Positions 1-12,582 of a stretch of 64,000 nt of DNA are shown here, in pieces. A model generated the notes under the pieces. The model worked only from the letters and a program-made list of their open reading frames with translations. It was not told where the DNA came from and ran no database searches. The stretch's first letter is position 1. Each line of letters opens with the position of its first letter. Origin of the DNA: Pelecanus crispus (lineage: Eukaryota; Chordata; Aves; Pelecaniformes; Pelecanidae); contig NC_134643.1 in the NCBI RefSeq assembly GCF_030463565.1, forward strand, positions 4,970,001 to 5,034,000. Direction: 5' to 3'. Made by a program: the position numbers and the translations under genes.

Positions 1-1879
1 CAACAGAAAGACACGTGAACATTTTGCCACAATAATTAATAGTGGGAATTAAAAGTGGATTCGTCAGTTCCCTTTTTAAACCTCAGTGTTAATACTTGCT
101 CCAAATGGAATGACCTTAGATTTATTTATACAGGGACCTGCTATTGCGAGGACAGAACAACAGCAATGGGTATCCTGAAGCACCTGTTATGGTGGCTTCT
201 GCCCATTGGCCATCACCCTCCAGTTCTCTACCAACCTGAGATTCATCTGAGCAAATATCCTCAGTGTGGAATAACAAAAGCAACCACTTTCATTATCTGC
301 TGTGCAAGGTGCACAGGCTTTCTGCAGATCAGATGGTCACCAGGTGACCTGACAAAGCCACTCTCCTGGGAGCAGGGGTTTTCTAGGACAGCTGTAGCAG
401 AAATGGGTCTTGGGAGACATTTCTTCAGTTATGCTCTGGGGCTGCTGCCAAAAGGTTTTTCATCAAAGAAAACCACACAGTGTGCACTCCTAGAGGAAAA
501 GTGTCCCTGTCATGAGGTAAGCAGTGCCAATAAGAGACAGAATAATAGCAAAATACTCATCATGTTTTGGAGCCATTAAACTCTCCACAGTGATGTGTTC
601 CTCTGGCATGGTTGAAACCACGTGGCAGGGCTAGAGGCTCTGAGCATTGCTCTGAACAAATGTCAGTGGAAAACTTACCCCTTTTCTGCTATAGAGGAAA
701 AAAAGTTGTAGAGCCAGAGAGCAATATATGCATTCAAGCTCTTCTAAGTTTTCATTAGTTCCTAATGAAAGGTTTGCAGATGGGGGAGGCAGCAATTAAC
801 AATTAACAGCAATTAACAATTATTCCTTCTGCTTGCTTCCTGCTGGAAAAGGGAGACAATTAAAATCTCTTATCCTGTCCCTGCTCTCTTCCCTCTCTAC
901 CTTGGGAATTACATTATCAGGGAATCATTTTATTTAGCAAAGTACCTCCCTTTGCTTGCAGTAAATAGTTACTGCCTTAGGGCCAGTTTTTTAGAGATGC
1001 CCAAAGATGCAGCTGAGTATTTCCTTCTGAAAACTCACAAGGTGCTTTTCTGTGTATATAAATCTGTAAATAGTTGGTCTTGATTTATGAGATAAGAAAG
1101 AACAGGGAAATCAGGGCACAGTAATGGATTAAGGCATGCCATAGGGAAAAGATGGTGAGTGTCAAAGAAAGAGTATTGATGGTAAGGGAAGGAATGGGTG
1201 AAATATATTAATAACTTAATTTGTGAACTATACCTCCAAAAGAACAGGTTTTACTGTCAAGCCTAAGTCCACCCAGTCTTTTATAGGTGGAGTTCCCAGG
1301 TATGTGTCTGGGATGTGGCTCTGTTCTTCAAGCTGTTTATCAGTGTTAGAGCAATGTGCTTCTCCAGGAGATGAACCCCACCTTGCAGCAAGGCTTCTGA
1401 GGTTGGTTGAGCGCTCCTCTGAAACAGCACTTCCCTGTGCAGCTCCTGCTGGAGATCTAGAACACGTCTGCCTGTGAGTTTTGATCATATAGATGTGAGT
1501 TAAGATAACAAATTGTTGAGCTTAACATAAGGATTCTAAGGAACCAAATGGGTAAAAAAAGAGCAACAGACCCCTAATGGGAGAATAAAGGAAATCTGTT
1601 TCTGCAGGCATAAATCTGTGATGCAGACAGTGAAGTTAACAGCTGTCCAAGAATGAGTTGAATGGAGAAGAGAGAGTTACATGCTTAGGATATAAGGAGA
1701 AGAATTAAGATAATGTAGCATGACTGGCAGAGAACCTATTTGAACTGATTGAAGTCCTTTTGGACTGGATGGTAGGACAAGTTCTCTGGAGATGGTGCTG
1801 AGACTGTGATGAATTGCCATGTCTGTACTTGTATGTGGGCAGAAGCTCTTGTTAAAGGGAAAAATATCCCTGAGGATGA

Positions 1880-1960
1880 TGCTAACATGGGAGACTTCAA
1901 CATCCTAGGTGCAGACTGGGAGACAAAATGCTACTTGTAAGAGGAGGTCCCAAGTATCTT
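1880..1960 (+). mobile_element. Possible relic of a LINE endonuclease region
   Basis: A plus-strand frame at 1887-1939 reads MGDFNILGADWET, resembling the GDFN...W motif of CR1-type LINE endonucleases. A stop follows shortly after, and no longer match was recognised around it. It could be chance. Confidence 0.25.
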
Positions 1961-4900
1961 TGATGTGATGGTACCTGGGCAGAAAGTGGTGAGGCTGTCT
2001 ATGAAGGAAGAGCAAATTTTAGAATAGCTTGCAGGAAAAACAAGTCTGCGTTAAATTGATTCAGCTTCTGTTAAGCAGAAGGGTACATCAGAACTGGCCT
2101 GCAATGAAGATTCTTGATTTCAAAGGGCTCAACGTTTCTTTATGTCAGTTATGTAAAAAACTACTTGCAATGGAAGCGGGGAAAAAAATATCAGGACTCC
2201 AAAGTCAACTGTATCAATTTTTATCCCCAAAGCAACTTTGTGGTGATCTTTCTCTGACTTCAGATTTCCAAAATTTAGATACATTAAGTTAGTTGTCCTC
2301 TGGAGGCATCTCCCTTTGCTACAAAAGACAATTCATCCTGTCCTAGGTAACGGTCTTAAATAGATGAGATAAACTGCCCTCTGGAGGTGCTTGTCTCCTT
2401 CCTTGGCTACAGAATGAATTTAGATGTGGTGCATATGCCTGAAAAGCTAAAATTAAGTGATGTTGATAGATGATGGTGGGAGGAAATGAGAAACCTATGG
2501 GGTGTGGAGTAAAGCATTAATTAGCAAAGAAAACAACATCTCAAGGTTATGAAAATTTAGAACAGAGTAAGAATGGCTATATTTCAGGTGGTAATTTTTG
2601 AAACATTTGTAAAATACATATATCACCAGAAACAGCAGCCACTAATAAAACAGCTTTTTAACACAATTGGTAATATCAGATACATCTGAAGACATTTCCT
2701 ACCACCATGCAGAAAATGCCTCAAAACTCCTTCCAAAACTTCAGAGTTCTGAACTATTTGGGTGCTCAAATTTAACTCTGTGTTTATGTGACTAGATGGT
2801 TACAGAGCCTTGCTGAGGAACCTCCTCAGGTTTTCTGGAAGGAGGAGAGGGAAATGGCATTTAAAATTATAAAGAATACTTTAATGGAGCAAATATATAG
2901 TACAGCAAGCTTTCATCCAACTTAAGAGTGTGGATAGCTGGTGACAAAATTGAAGTGAGGTCAGTAGAGAAAGACTGGTTAGCTTTTATGGAGGAAATAT
3001 GGGCATGTCAGCAGAATGCCTCAGATTAGAGAGATCTAAATCAACTCGATCAACGATAGAGTTACTCATTTAGGTCTCTGAAACATCTTTGCATGGCTCT
3101 GTACATGAATTCATTAGCTCAACTTTTCAGTTCATCACCTCCATGTGGTTTCTTTGCATTGCTTCTGTATGTCTTTGAGGCATGACTTTCAAATATGCAG
3201 TGAAATTGCATATCTAGGATGGGGATCTACTGGTTTTTGTCTTGTGGTGCTTAGCTCGGCTTATGGACACTTGAGTGCAAGGTGAGCTGTGTGAGACAAT
3301 CCTCCTGCTCTGCATGTGATACGAAGAAGTGTCCGCCCTTGTCCCTAGGACTATGGCAACTCTTGTACCTAAATTCAGTGTAAATTCATGTGCAACTGAA
3401 AAAGATGATCCTTTTCTGCCTTCCCTCCTGGGTGCTTGTTCCTACCTATCCCAAAATCCTGATGGAATAGCTCATGCATTCAAGCAGATAGACAGATTGG
3501 GAAAATAAGCCAGCTGAGAGATAAGATGGCTTTTTAATGGGGGTTAGTCTTTAGCCAGACAAATTTCCCAACTGCAAAAATACTGATGCCAGCACAAATG
3601 AGAAAGCAGAAGTGACACAAGGAAGGGATGGGACCACTCACTTAAGCAGAAAGAGCACTAACACTAAGGTGACAGTGTAACCTTGGCTTGTGGGTCAAGT
3701 GTGTTAAGTTGCTCTATGTTTACTACGGACCACGAGCCTATACGTAGGCAGTTATGACAAGTAGATAAAGCACAAAAGGTTATACTAACTCCTTCTCTTC
3801 TATAACTTCTTCACACCTCTAAGCTCAGAAACTACCACCCTGTTTACATCCTGAACAGGCTGGATGACTCAGGAAGAGATACTGTTGAATAATACTGCAT
3901 GTCTCACTAATACTGATCTGTGAATGTAAGAGATATTCTGTAATTAATCTTTTAGAAACAGGCAATTAATACTCCAAAGACTATAATTTATATAGCTTCT
4001 GTCAACTTTATCATCCAGATCAGAGGATAAAGGATAGAGGTTGCAAGGATCTGAGAAGGAAACAGCCCAGCAAGCTCAGCACTGAGAAAGCTAGCATAGA
4101 ACTGCTCATCAATCTTACAGGAGCTGCCTGGACCAGTGTGGTTATCACCCTATGCATTCCTCCAGAGACACAAACAACAAAAGAGGTGTGGAGCTTGGTT
4201 GTCCCACTAAGGTAAATGGAAGCCTACATGTGGGTGTCTGCAAGCATGTCGGTGTCTATGATTGCATCTGGTATGGCCAGCGGAGCCGTACAAGCAGATA
4301 TCCAGGTGGGACTTGAACGAGTTGACTCAACACAGGTGTCTACCGCTATCTGAGAGACCCTAAAATGCTACTTCTAGCTGCTGCTCCAAGAGGGTGTGAC
4401 TTTTCCTTGGATTTGCCATCCCATTCATGTCTTGGATGCCCTGACATGACCACTAGCTCCAGCCTTGGCTGGAGTCAGGTGAAATGCCCTCTGCTCAGGC
4501 ACCTGAAAATTAAGTAACACTTTTCCTAGTGCTGCCCTGCTCTGTCCTTAGTGCTGCAAGCCTCAGCCCACAGGTTGCCTGATGGGCACAGGCTTGCCTG
4601 TTCTCAGCTCATATAAGACAAGCCTGATCTGACTCTTCTCTGGAGTCAGAAGGGATGAAATTTCTTAAGAAAATGCAATATGCTGGATCCTCAAGCCTTT
4701 TTCTCTACAGTCCCATCAGCTAGACTTCCCTTTGCCTGCTCTTTTCTGCTCCTAGTCACATCTTAAAACCAGGGTGGTTGTCACCTAGTCCAATAACTAA
4801 GGGAGGTACTACTGAGCTGCAGGTTGAGATGTCCACTTTGCAACCTAAGATTTCCATCAGTATTGAGTCTGGAGTGTAAGATATTGTCTAGGAAATGTTT

Positions 4901-5472
4901 TATGACCATTTCTTTACAGCTTTATGTTCTCTGAATGTCACCAAATTTCATCATTATTTCAAACCTTGAAGTCCCTTTCTCTCCACTTCTAAGAGTTCAG
5001 CAAAGTATCCACTGGATTATCTGAACTAAACCTGTCTTCACATGCCTCTCAATAATGTTAATATATGAAAAAAAAAAAAAAGCAGCAAATGCTTCTTTGT
5101 CTCATGTCTCTAATACTCTATTGGTAAAAATTAAAGATAGATTTGTCTGAAATAAGTTACAATTTAGAATGTCTTTTCCTATCCTACATTAAGGGACTCA
5201 TCTTCAAAGCAATCTGCACAAATCCCATTAACAGCAATAACAGAATTTGTGCAAGTAACTCCCCAAACACCACTTTGAACATTAAGCCCTTTACTTAATT
5301 CAATATCAGATAAAAAACGATCTAAGGAAATGCAAAGACTTGATAGTCTGGTTCGTGTTTCACAGTGGACTGGAGACTCACACACGGAGGGAGACACACA
5401 CATGCACAGACACTGCAGCTTAACAATTGTAAATGGAAACAGAAAGCTGCTTCTTATTAAAGGAATTAAAAA

Positions 5473-5509
5473 GAAAAAAAAAAATGGGGGGGGGGGAGGA
5501 AAGCCCCCC
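5473..5509. repeat. Low-complexity A-run, G-run and C-run
   Basis: A run of twelve A is followed by T, eleven G, a short spacer and six C. Frames crossing it give glycine or phenylalanine runs and are not real genes. Confidence 0.85.
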
Positions 5510-7246
5510 AAAAGCAACTTCAATGCCTGTGCAATAGCAGCTCCATTTCCAGAAGGGAAATAAAACTTTGAAACACACTTCTGAATGTGTTGTATTGGGT
5601 TTCAGAGGAATTGTGGCAGACAACAATATCCCCTAACATTGGGTGCATCATTCAGCACTCTTGCAGTTAAATTTTCAGCCTCTTCCCCACTTCCCATCTC
5701 TTCTCCTTCCCATCCTGTTGCCCATCCCATCAAGCACGAGGCGTCCTGACTGGCTCCAGCTCCTTTTAAAGTCAATGGGAACACTGTCTTCACTAGATAT
5801 GGACCTGACCCCTCTACGACATGCATCCCAAGCTTTGGTCATTGCTGCATCTGTACCTCTTGGTGATGATCTTCTTTGAGATCTGTGGGCACAATCCTTT
5901 CCTTCACCCACCTTATTGTCAACAAGTATCTGGGTCTGGACTGGTTCCTTTCTGCCCTGCCCTCCCACAGCCTTACTGTCTCTTACAGAAATTCAGATTT
6001 CACCCAGAAATGCCATGACCAAGGTACCATCCCAACTTCCCTCTTAGGGACACAGTGTTCCAAGCCACTTGACAGAGAGGGAAGGTTTTAACTTGGCTTT
6101 TGAGGTGCATTGGAGACCCTTAAGCAGGGGAAATGGGGAAAAGGATTCCCAATTTTGCACTGCCATGCTGTGTGAAGTGCAAGACCATCCTGGTCTGCCC
6201 CAGTGGTTAATGTGCTGAGAGAAGACAACAGGACTTTCCCACTGGAAAGAGATGTATGAATTTATTCCAAGTTCTTGGTGGAAGATATTCTCATTATTTA
6301 TTACTTGTAATAACATGGGCTAAAAATGAAGTCAAGCTCCAAGGCACCAGCAGTTGTAGATAGTGGACAAGCACAGAACAAAATGAGGGATTTTTTTCCC
6401 CCAACAAGATGATACTATAGGGCTTTAATTCAGCCTAACATAGGTCCTTTGAGACACAGCAGCCCTCACGTGGTGTCCAGGTTCCCAGCTCTTCTCTCCT
6501 TTTGTGCTTGTCTCTCTTATCTTCATGACAGAGCATGAAAATGAGGTGCCAAAAGCCTGGCACTCAGAGCAGGGCATCGAGCAATTGTAGTTGGGGACAT
6601 GCTGTGCTCAAGCCTTCCTTGGCTAGGTAAATTCCTGCTGTGGAGGCTGTAAAGTAGAAAGCTGCATTGGTAAAATGCAATTAAGGTCAACCATACACCC
6701 AGGAGCTCAGCAGAGCTTGCAGGTTTCCTGTGCAAACTCAAGCTTAAAGATTTACAGTTTGGATGTTCAAGGGTCCTTCCAACTATGAGCAAAAGTGAAC
6801 TTCAAAGTAATGATTGCATTTTGATGTGGTGATCTCCCCTAGTGCGCTCTTCCCTAGAGACATGTGTGATCTCACCTTAAACCAGTGGGAACAAGGTTCC
6901 TGACTGCTGCAAGGTCTCCAGGTCTCAGTGACAAGTCCATAGAAGTGGTAATAACACTTTCCTCCCCTGAAAAGGTCCTCGCCTTTCACTAGGTCTTATC
7001 ACAAAAGACTGCAAATTGCCTTGGCAGGGAATATCTCCCAAGTGGTCTGGGTGTGTGCATGTGTGGGAGAGAGCTTTACGGACACAGGCTGTTCCTTCTA
7101 TATGCCCACATGGAAAGACAGAGTGGGCTTTCTAACAAGTGGGCATATTCACACCTGAAATAGCAGCAGCAAACCCCAGACTAAGCACACATCAACAGTA
7201 GTTGCTCCACTTTTCACTTAGTTATGTCAATCAGTTGGAAAGTTTC

Positions 7247-7480
7247 ACAGAATCATAGAATGCTTTGGGTTGGAAGGGACCTTTAGAGGTCATCTAGCCC
7301 AAACCCCCTGCAGTGAGCAGGGACAGCTTTAACCAGATCAGGGTGCTCAGAGCCCCGTCCAACCTGGCCTTGAGTGTTGCCAGGGATGGGGCCTCCACCA
7401 CCTCTCTGGGCAACCTGTGCCAGTGCTTCACCACCCTCATTGTAAAAAACTTCTTTCTAATGTCTAGTCTAAAAACATGT
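7247..7480 (-). mobile_element. CR1 LINE 3' end (truncated copy)
   Basis: The plus strand starts CAGAATCATAGAATGCTTTG and continues through the typical antisense CR1 3' sequence, so the element points to minus. The minus-strand frame still reads the CR1 ORF2 C-terminus (RLDIRKKFFT, then [11 protein letters not shown]). Similarity fades after about 7480. The copy is 5'-truncated, as is usual for CR1. Confidence 0.92.
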
Positions 7481-10400
7481 GGCTGCTGTGTGGGTAATGT
7501 CAGCAAGAAGACCCAAGTGGTGTCCTTCACTCTTGTCTGAGGGGAAGGAGAGTTGTACATAACAGAGCAATCTGCACATAAAACAACAGGATTTTAACCT
7601 GTTATCTACAATAGCCCCAGTATGATAAAGCTGTTAGGTATAGAGCTTTTGCATGTGACTAAATTCGTTCAATTGGTGCATACACGTTCAAATATGAGAT
7701 AGATTCACTTTCTTATATGAGTAAAGTTAGGAGAATTATATCTGTTCTTAATGTTTGTGGTGAGTAGGGTCAAGGTCCTGGTGCTGGGTTTGCACCTGCT
7801 TGCTTTCCATCCTTTCTTCTTTTCTTCTACTACTCTCCCTTTTGCTCTGTGCAGACTCCACATTTACATGAAAAGCTCACATTGATTCTTACAGAGATTT
7901 TTTTAGGTTTACATCTGTTAACAAAAAGGGGATCTTAAAAGCTCTGTTTGGGTCAGAGAATAAAAGATTGCTGTTAATACTGGGCTGAGTCAGGAAAGTA
8001 GTCAACGTCTTCTGCTGGGAAGAAATGGCAGGTTCCAGAGAGCCATCACCTTGGAAATACCACCTAGAGCACGATTATCAAGAGCTAACAGCTCTTTCAG
8101 GAGCTAAGGGCTCTTCCTAGCTCGCTCTCTAGCTAGTGGGAGCTGTCCACTAAAGAAGACTGTATTATCATGCCTGGAAGGGATGCATGCTCAAGCTTTC
8201 CCATCCCATGTCCATCATAGGTATTGCATTCCCTAAAATGGCACGGGAGAGTGTCCAATTGATTCAGAAGCACTTGAGACTGACTGCTGATCAAGCCCAT
8301 CTACTCCTCTTTATGGCTAACAGCTCTTCCCTGACTCATTAACTCACTGTCAGGAATGGCCAGGCAAACCCTACTGTTTATCCCTTACAGCTTTGGATCT
8401 GACCTTCTCCAGCCAGTGCGGATGTAAATCAGTGGGCCACTGAGTTGCCTGGGAACAAGTTGGGAACTCTGTGTTGCAAAGCTTTATTTCCAGAGATGAC
8501 GTATCCAGAGATACAAGCACAATGATGGCAGCACTAGGTATTGCATGGAAGTGGACTGTAGTACCATCATCTGCTGTAACCTCCAGATCACATGCTCTAC
8601 CTCCCCAACTAAGGACTCATGATGGAAATTATTATCACAGTTGCTTATGTGAAATCTAATCCATCTTAACTGTGAATTTTCTGCTTTAACTTTTATTAAT
8701 TGCTGCATTAATCACTAGTCATATTGAGCTTTTCAAAATGAAATGGCCATTCAATAGCAACATCAGCTCAGTGGTTTTGCCTGGGAGTATTACGCTTCAT
8801 CATCCAAATGCCATCACTTTTTTTTATATGCAGTAGAAGTGCTGAAGAATCGCCTGTTGCTGGAGGTCTTATTTTGACACCCATCCAAAGGTCGGGTTAA
8901 ACAAATGCCAAATAGGAATAAGATTTGTCTAATTGGTCCTGCCTTGTAGAGGGGACACAGTCAAGCTGACACTTCAAGGTGTCCTGCAGCACTATTTTTC
9001 TCTGGCTTTAAGATTTTATGACTTATTAGAGAAGACAGTGTAATTACAACTTCAGCTGAGATGTAGTTATAAAATCAACTTATGGTAATTGAGTACAGAC
9101 ACTATAGCAAGAGGTGTATCATTCTTAAGTAAATATTGTAGCAGTAGAGGGGCTTTGAGAAGCATTGAATTTCACTGTAAGGCATGAATCTTGAAATTAG
9201 AAAAGCAATACAATGCTAACAAAGCACCAGTAACAGAAACAATATGGTGATTAAAAACAATAATTATTTGTCTTGAAAGTCTGTCTAAAACCCCTAGGAA
9301 TGAAATATAACTACCTACTTTCTTTGTTCATTCTGTATGCAGAAAAGATGGTGTTTCCTCAGGGACCTGAAAATCCAACTTTATTTTCTGTAGGTGTTTT
9401 TTTATGGGGTAGTTGTCTACATGTTGGTGTTCATACTGCTGCTTACATGAGTGCTTGATCGTGTCTGCAACTCAGGTGAAGTATCTAGAAATCTTTCCCA
9501 AATTAATTGTGCATGAAAAACTGCAACACTAAAAATGGAGGCGTCTTCAAAGTCTTGGCCTGTGATGTCAGAAGCAAGGCTGGTAGATCTTTTTTCCCCT
9601 GAGGAAATTATATATGGCAACTATATTTCATATGTTGGTCATTAATTTCAAGGAGCTCAGCTGGAATATCTTGCCCGTGTTTTACTAAAATCACTTTGCA
9701 TTACATTCTTCAAAAATTAGCTCTTTGCAGAGCTCTGAGCATGTCTTCCCTGAGCTGGGGCAGAAATTTAAAAACCAGTGTCCGACCTTTGCATTACTTT
9801 TAAATGACTATGTAATAAGCTGCAGTGAGATACATGGATTTATTTTCACCTCTGGATTCTGAAGAATATCATAAAACATTCAAGCTTTTGCTCTTTTAGT
9901 TTTATGTCACCATCAGACTTAGCTCAGAATTATTTCCTTGTATAAATCCTTCCCATTCTCTACATCACCTTTCAGTGAGGACTTCTGTGGTCTAGCAAGC
10001 CGTGTGTCAACACGTATCGCTATTGGTCTGCTGCTTTGTTTTTAAGGCTGTTGGACAGGTCACTTCTCTGACTATCTGCACTTTCATCCTTCCCAAACCA
10101 CGGGCTGTGGGTACAGTGTCATAATGAGTAACACAGAAGGATTTCCATCCCAAGACTTTGTTGACATTGTAAAAAAGATCTTTCCAGTGGTTTGATCCTT
10201 TTGTAAATCAACCTAAACCCACTTGCTTGCCCATGGTTGTATTTTTGCCTGCTAAACCATATACAGTCTTGATGAACTAAGAGAAACAGTGGACCACAGA
10301 AGGAGCAATTTTGTTTCTCCCCTTTTGCTGTATCCACAAGAGACATCTGAATGGGATTGACAAAGCAAAAACAAAACAAGGGCCATCCTAGTTCTTGTTA

Positions 10401-11659
10401 GCTAATTCTATGGACTCTGTGCTCGCTTTCTCCCATGCACATGTCAATGTATCCAATACTGTTGCCTTGAGGTATGCACTACCCCACTTTCACTGGGGCA
10501 AAGGGGATGGGTGATGAGACCGACAGCAAATGCCCAGTAGCCAAGCTATCCCAACTTTCTCGGCAGGACTTGGTGCCATTCAGAGGTCTGGAAGGTGAGA
10601 TGACTCACTTGCAAAGCCGGAACTTATGCTCCTCAACACAGCCAGGAACTGCAGATAAAATGTTATATATTATGTAAGAAATAGAAGGTTTTCTTTCACA
10701 AAGCATGTCACTATCTCTGCAGCCCTCCTTTGGGACTCACAAATAGCTCTTTTCCATCACTGTAGGATGGCTCCTGCCATGTTCAATGGCTGCTGTGCAG
10801 CTTGGGAATTTTTTTTTTTCCTGTCTCTCTACTCCCTGTGCTGTGGCCCTGCTGTAATTTTTGTCCTGCCACCATCAGCTCCTCCATCACTACATCTTTC
10901 TTTGCCTGCTACTCATTGCATTACCATCATTCCTGTCTTTCAACCTGCTCCCTATCACTCTCCTAAAAGGTCCTCGGATGCTCATGTCTCCTCACTCACC
11001 TGCCATCTTCCTTGTTTCATGTTCTGCCATACCGCTTCTGGGAAGAATTTGCAGGCATGTAAACCCAAACGCTGCAGCTTGGCATCTATAGAGGGTTGAG
11101 CCGGGGAGGCTGTGTTGCATCTCCCTGGAGGTTTGGGGGCTCAGTGAAGGTAAGACTGTGGTCCAGGCAGCTTGGGCACATTCATCAGGGCTGGGGTGCA
11201 GAGCATGCAGAGCACATAGATGTGGAGACATACCGCTGCTTGGACAGTAAGCTGCACTGCCTGGAAGTCATACGGTTGTGTGTCCATTATGCTCTGAGGG
11301 ATGCAACCACAGCTAGTATCTACCTACGCACATCCACGTAGACTGGCTACTGGCTTAGGTTCATCCTTAGTATTAACCTAAATGAAGAGCTCACCTTTTC
11401 TAGATGTTCTCCAAAGGCACCGAAGAGAGGCAGTTCCCTAAGGCGATTTGATTTGGCCAATTTAAAGCTTACTGCAGGTGCTTCCCTCTAGGGACAAAAA
11501 GGGAGCCTCCAGAGATGCCTCTGTAAGTGTCTAACACCGCAACAACGGACTGGCCTGTCCTAGAGCATGCATGAGGTCACTCAAGATGGAGAGAAGTTGG
11601 TTTTAGCAGTGAAGACAAGCAGATGACTTTCTCACCTTACATCCTCAGGGATGAACCAA
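7481..11659. other. Intergenic, no gene recognised
   Basis: This is unique-looking sequence between the CR1 copy and the inferred end of SFMBT2. A cluster of short palindromes occurs at 8081-8150, including AGAGCTAACAGCTCT. Open frames are short and look like chance. Confidence 0.55.
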
Positions 11660-11797
11660 ATACAAAAAAAACCCAAACCAAAACCAAAACCCTCACTGTC
11701 CAGCCAAACAAAAAACTACCCTGGAGGGAGATAAGATTTATTGTTACTTTATTAACAATGTGGCTTACAATTGTTTCAAGTAAAAAGGGGATTTATT
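11660..11797 (-). terminator. Polyadenylation signal cluster with G/T-rich downstream element
   Basis: Read on the minus strand, three AATAAA hexamers occur at 11792-11797, 11748-11753 and 11737-11742. They are followed at about 11660-11695 by a strongly T/G-rich run made of GGTTTT units and a T8 tract. That arrangement is a textbook cleavage and polyadenylation region, with cleavage expected near 11710-11725. The sequence just upstream on the transcript is AT-rich, as usual at 3' UTR ends. Confidence 0.6.
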
Positions 11798-11947
11798 TAA
11801 TTTTGAATAAAAATTAAAATATAACTCTGAATATAGATTTTCACTTATTTACATGAAAACATATATACAGAATAGAATCTTACAGCAAACTAACAACATG
11901 CCCTTTGCCCTGTGAACTTTAAAAAGTAAAAACACCAGCATTGATTG

Positions 11948-12020
11948 ATTTATATGTATATATATATACACACATACATATACACACACACATATATACA
12001 TATATATACACATAACATAT
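11948..12020. repeat. TA/CA-rich microsatellite
   Basis: Mixed TATA, CACA and CATA units form an imperfect dinucleotide tract. It lies about 200 nt upstream (in transcript sense) of the inferred polyadenylation cluster and would be U/G-rich in the transcript. Confidence 0.85.
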
Positions 12021-12535
12021 GTATTTGTAACACACCAAAGGTATTATATACACAACGTTTGAATCAAATCTTCAGTACAAACTGGAATGCAAAACAATTC
12101 AAAGGTTTCCAACGTGCGTCACCACGAATGGACCATAATTGCTGGTTGTGGAGCTAATTTCTGTTGTTCCACAAGAGACAGGAGGGTTTAAGTGCTTGCC
12201 TTGTCCTATCATGGTACATGAGAAGATTCAACTCCCCTCAAAGCCTGCATTTCAGACTTTCACCTCTGTTAGACCATACTGCAGCAAATTCCTGGCTGTA
12301 CTTGACATCCCTGCCTGTGTACCTGAAAGTGGCATGATACCATTCCCCAGGTGAGTGTTTTCGAGCAAGAAGGTCCCTGAAGGTGAAGGCTGCTGGAATA
12401 ACTGTACATGTCAGCACATCCTAACCAGGTTTGGTGGAATACGGATTGGGAAGTTTAATGCATACATTTATAAGCAGAAATAACATCCATAATCTCTGGT
12501 GAGACTGGAGCAGCAACAAGCAGGTGGGGTGACTT

Positions 12536-12582
12536 AGAATCATAGAATCATAGAATCATTTAGGTTGGAAAAGACTTGGGAA
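12536..12582 (-). mobile_element. CR1 LINE 3'-end relic
   Basis: This is a short remnant with two tail units (GAATCATA) followed by the TTTAGGTTGGAAAAGAC core, antisense on the plus strand. The core agrees with the copy at 42165-42516, so it is probably the same CR1 subgroup. It lies inside the inferred 3' UTR. Confidence 0.75.

Larger units (their letters stand above)
1..7246. other. Intergenic, no gene recognised
   Basis: This is AT-rich sequence downstream of SFMBT2. It holds low-complexity tracts and a possible LINE endonuclease relic near 1880. The longest open frame (55-579, plus, 174 codons) has no recognisable domain, no signal peptide and no supporting neighbour. Nothing else could be named. 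Confidence 0.6.

Noticed and set aside
55..579. 174-codon plus-strand open frame near the window start
   Set aside because: It has no recognisable domain, signal peptide, conserved motif or splice context beyond a single GAG|GTAAGC at 514-522. A frame this long is expected by chance in 64 kb.
7313..7540. Plus-strand frame over the CR1 copy
   Set aside because: It is a shadow of the antisense CR1 ORF2 end.
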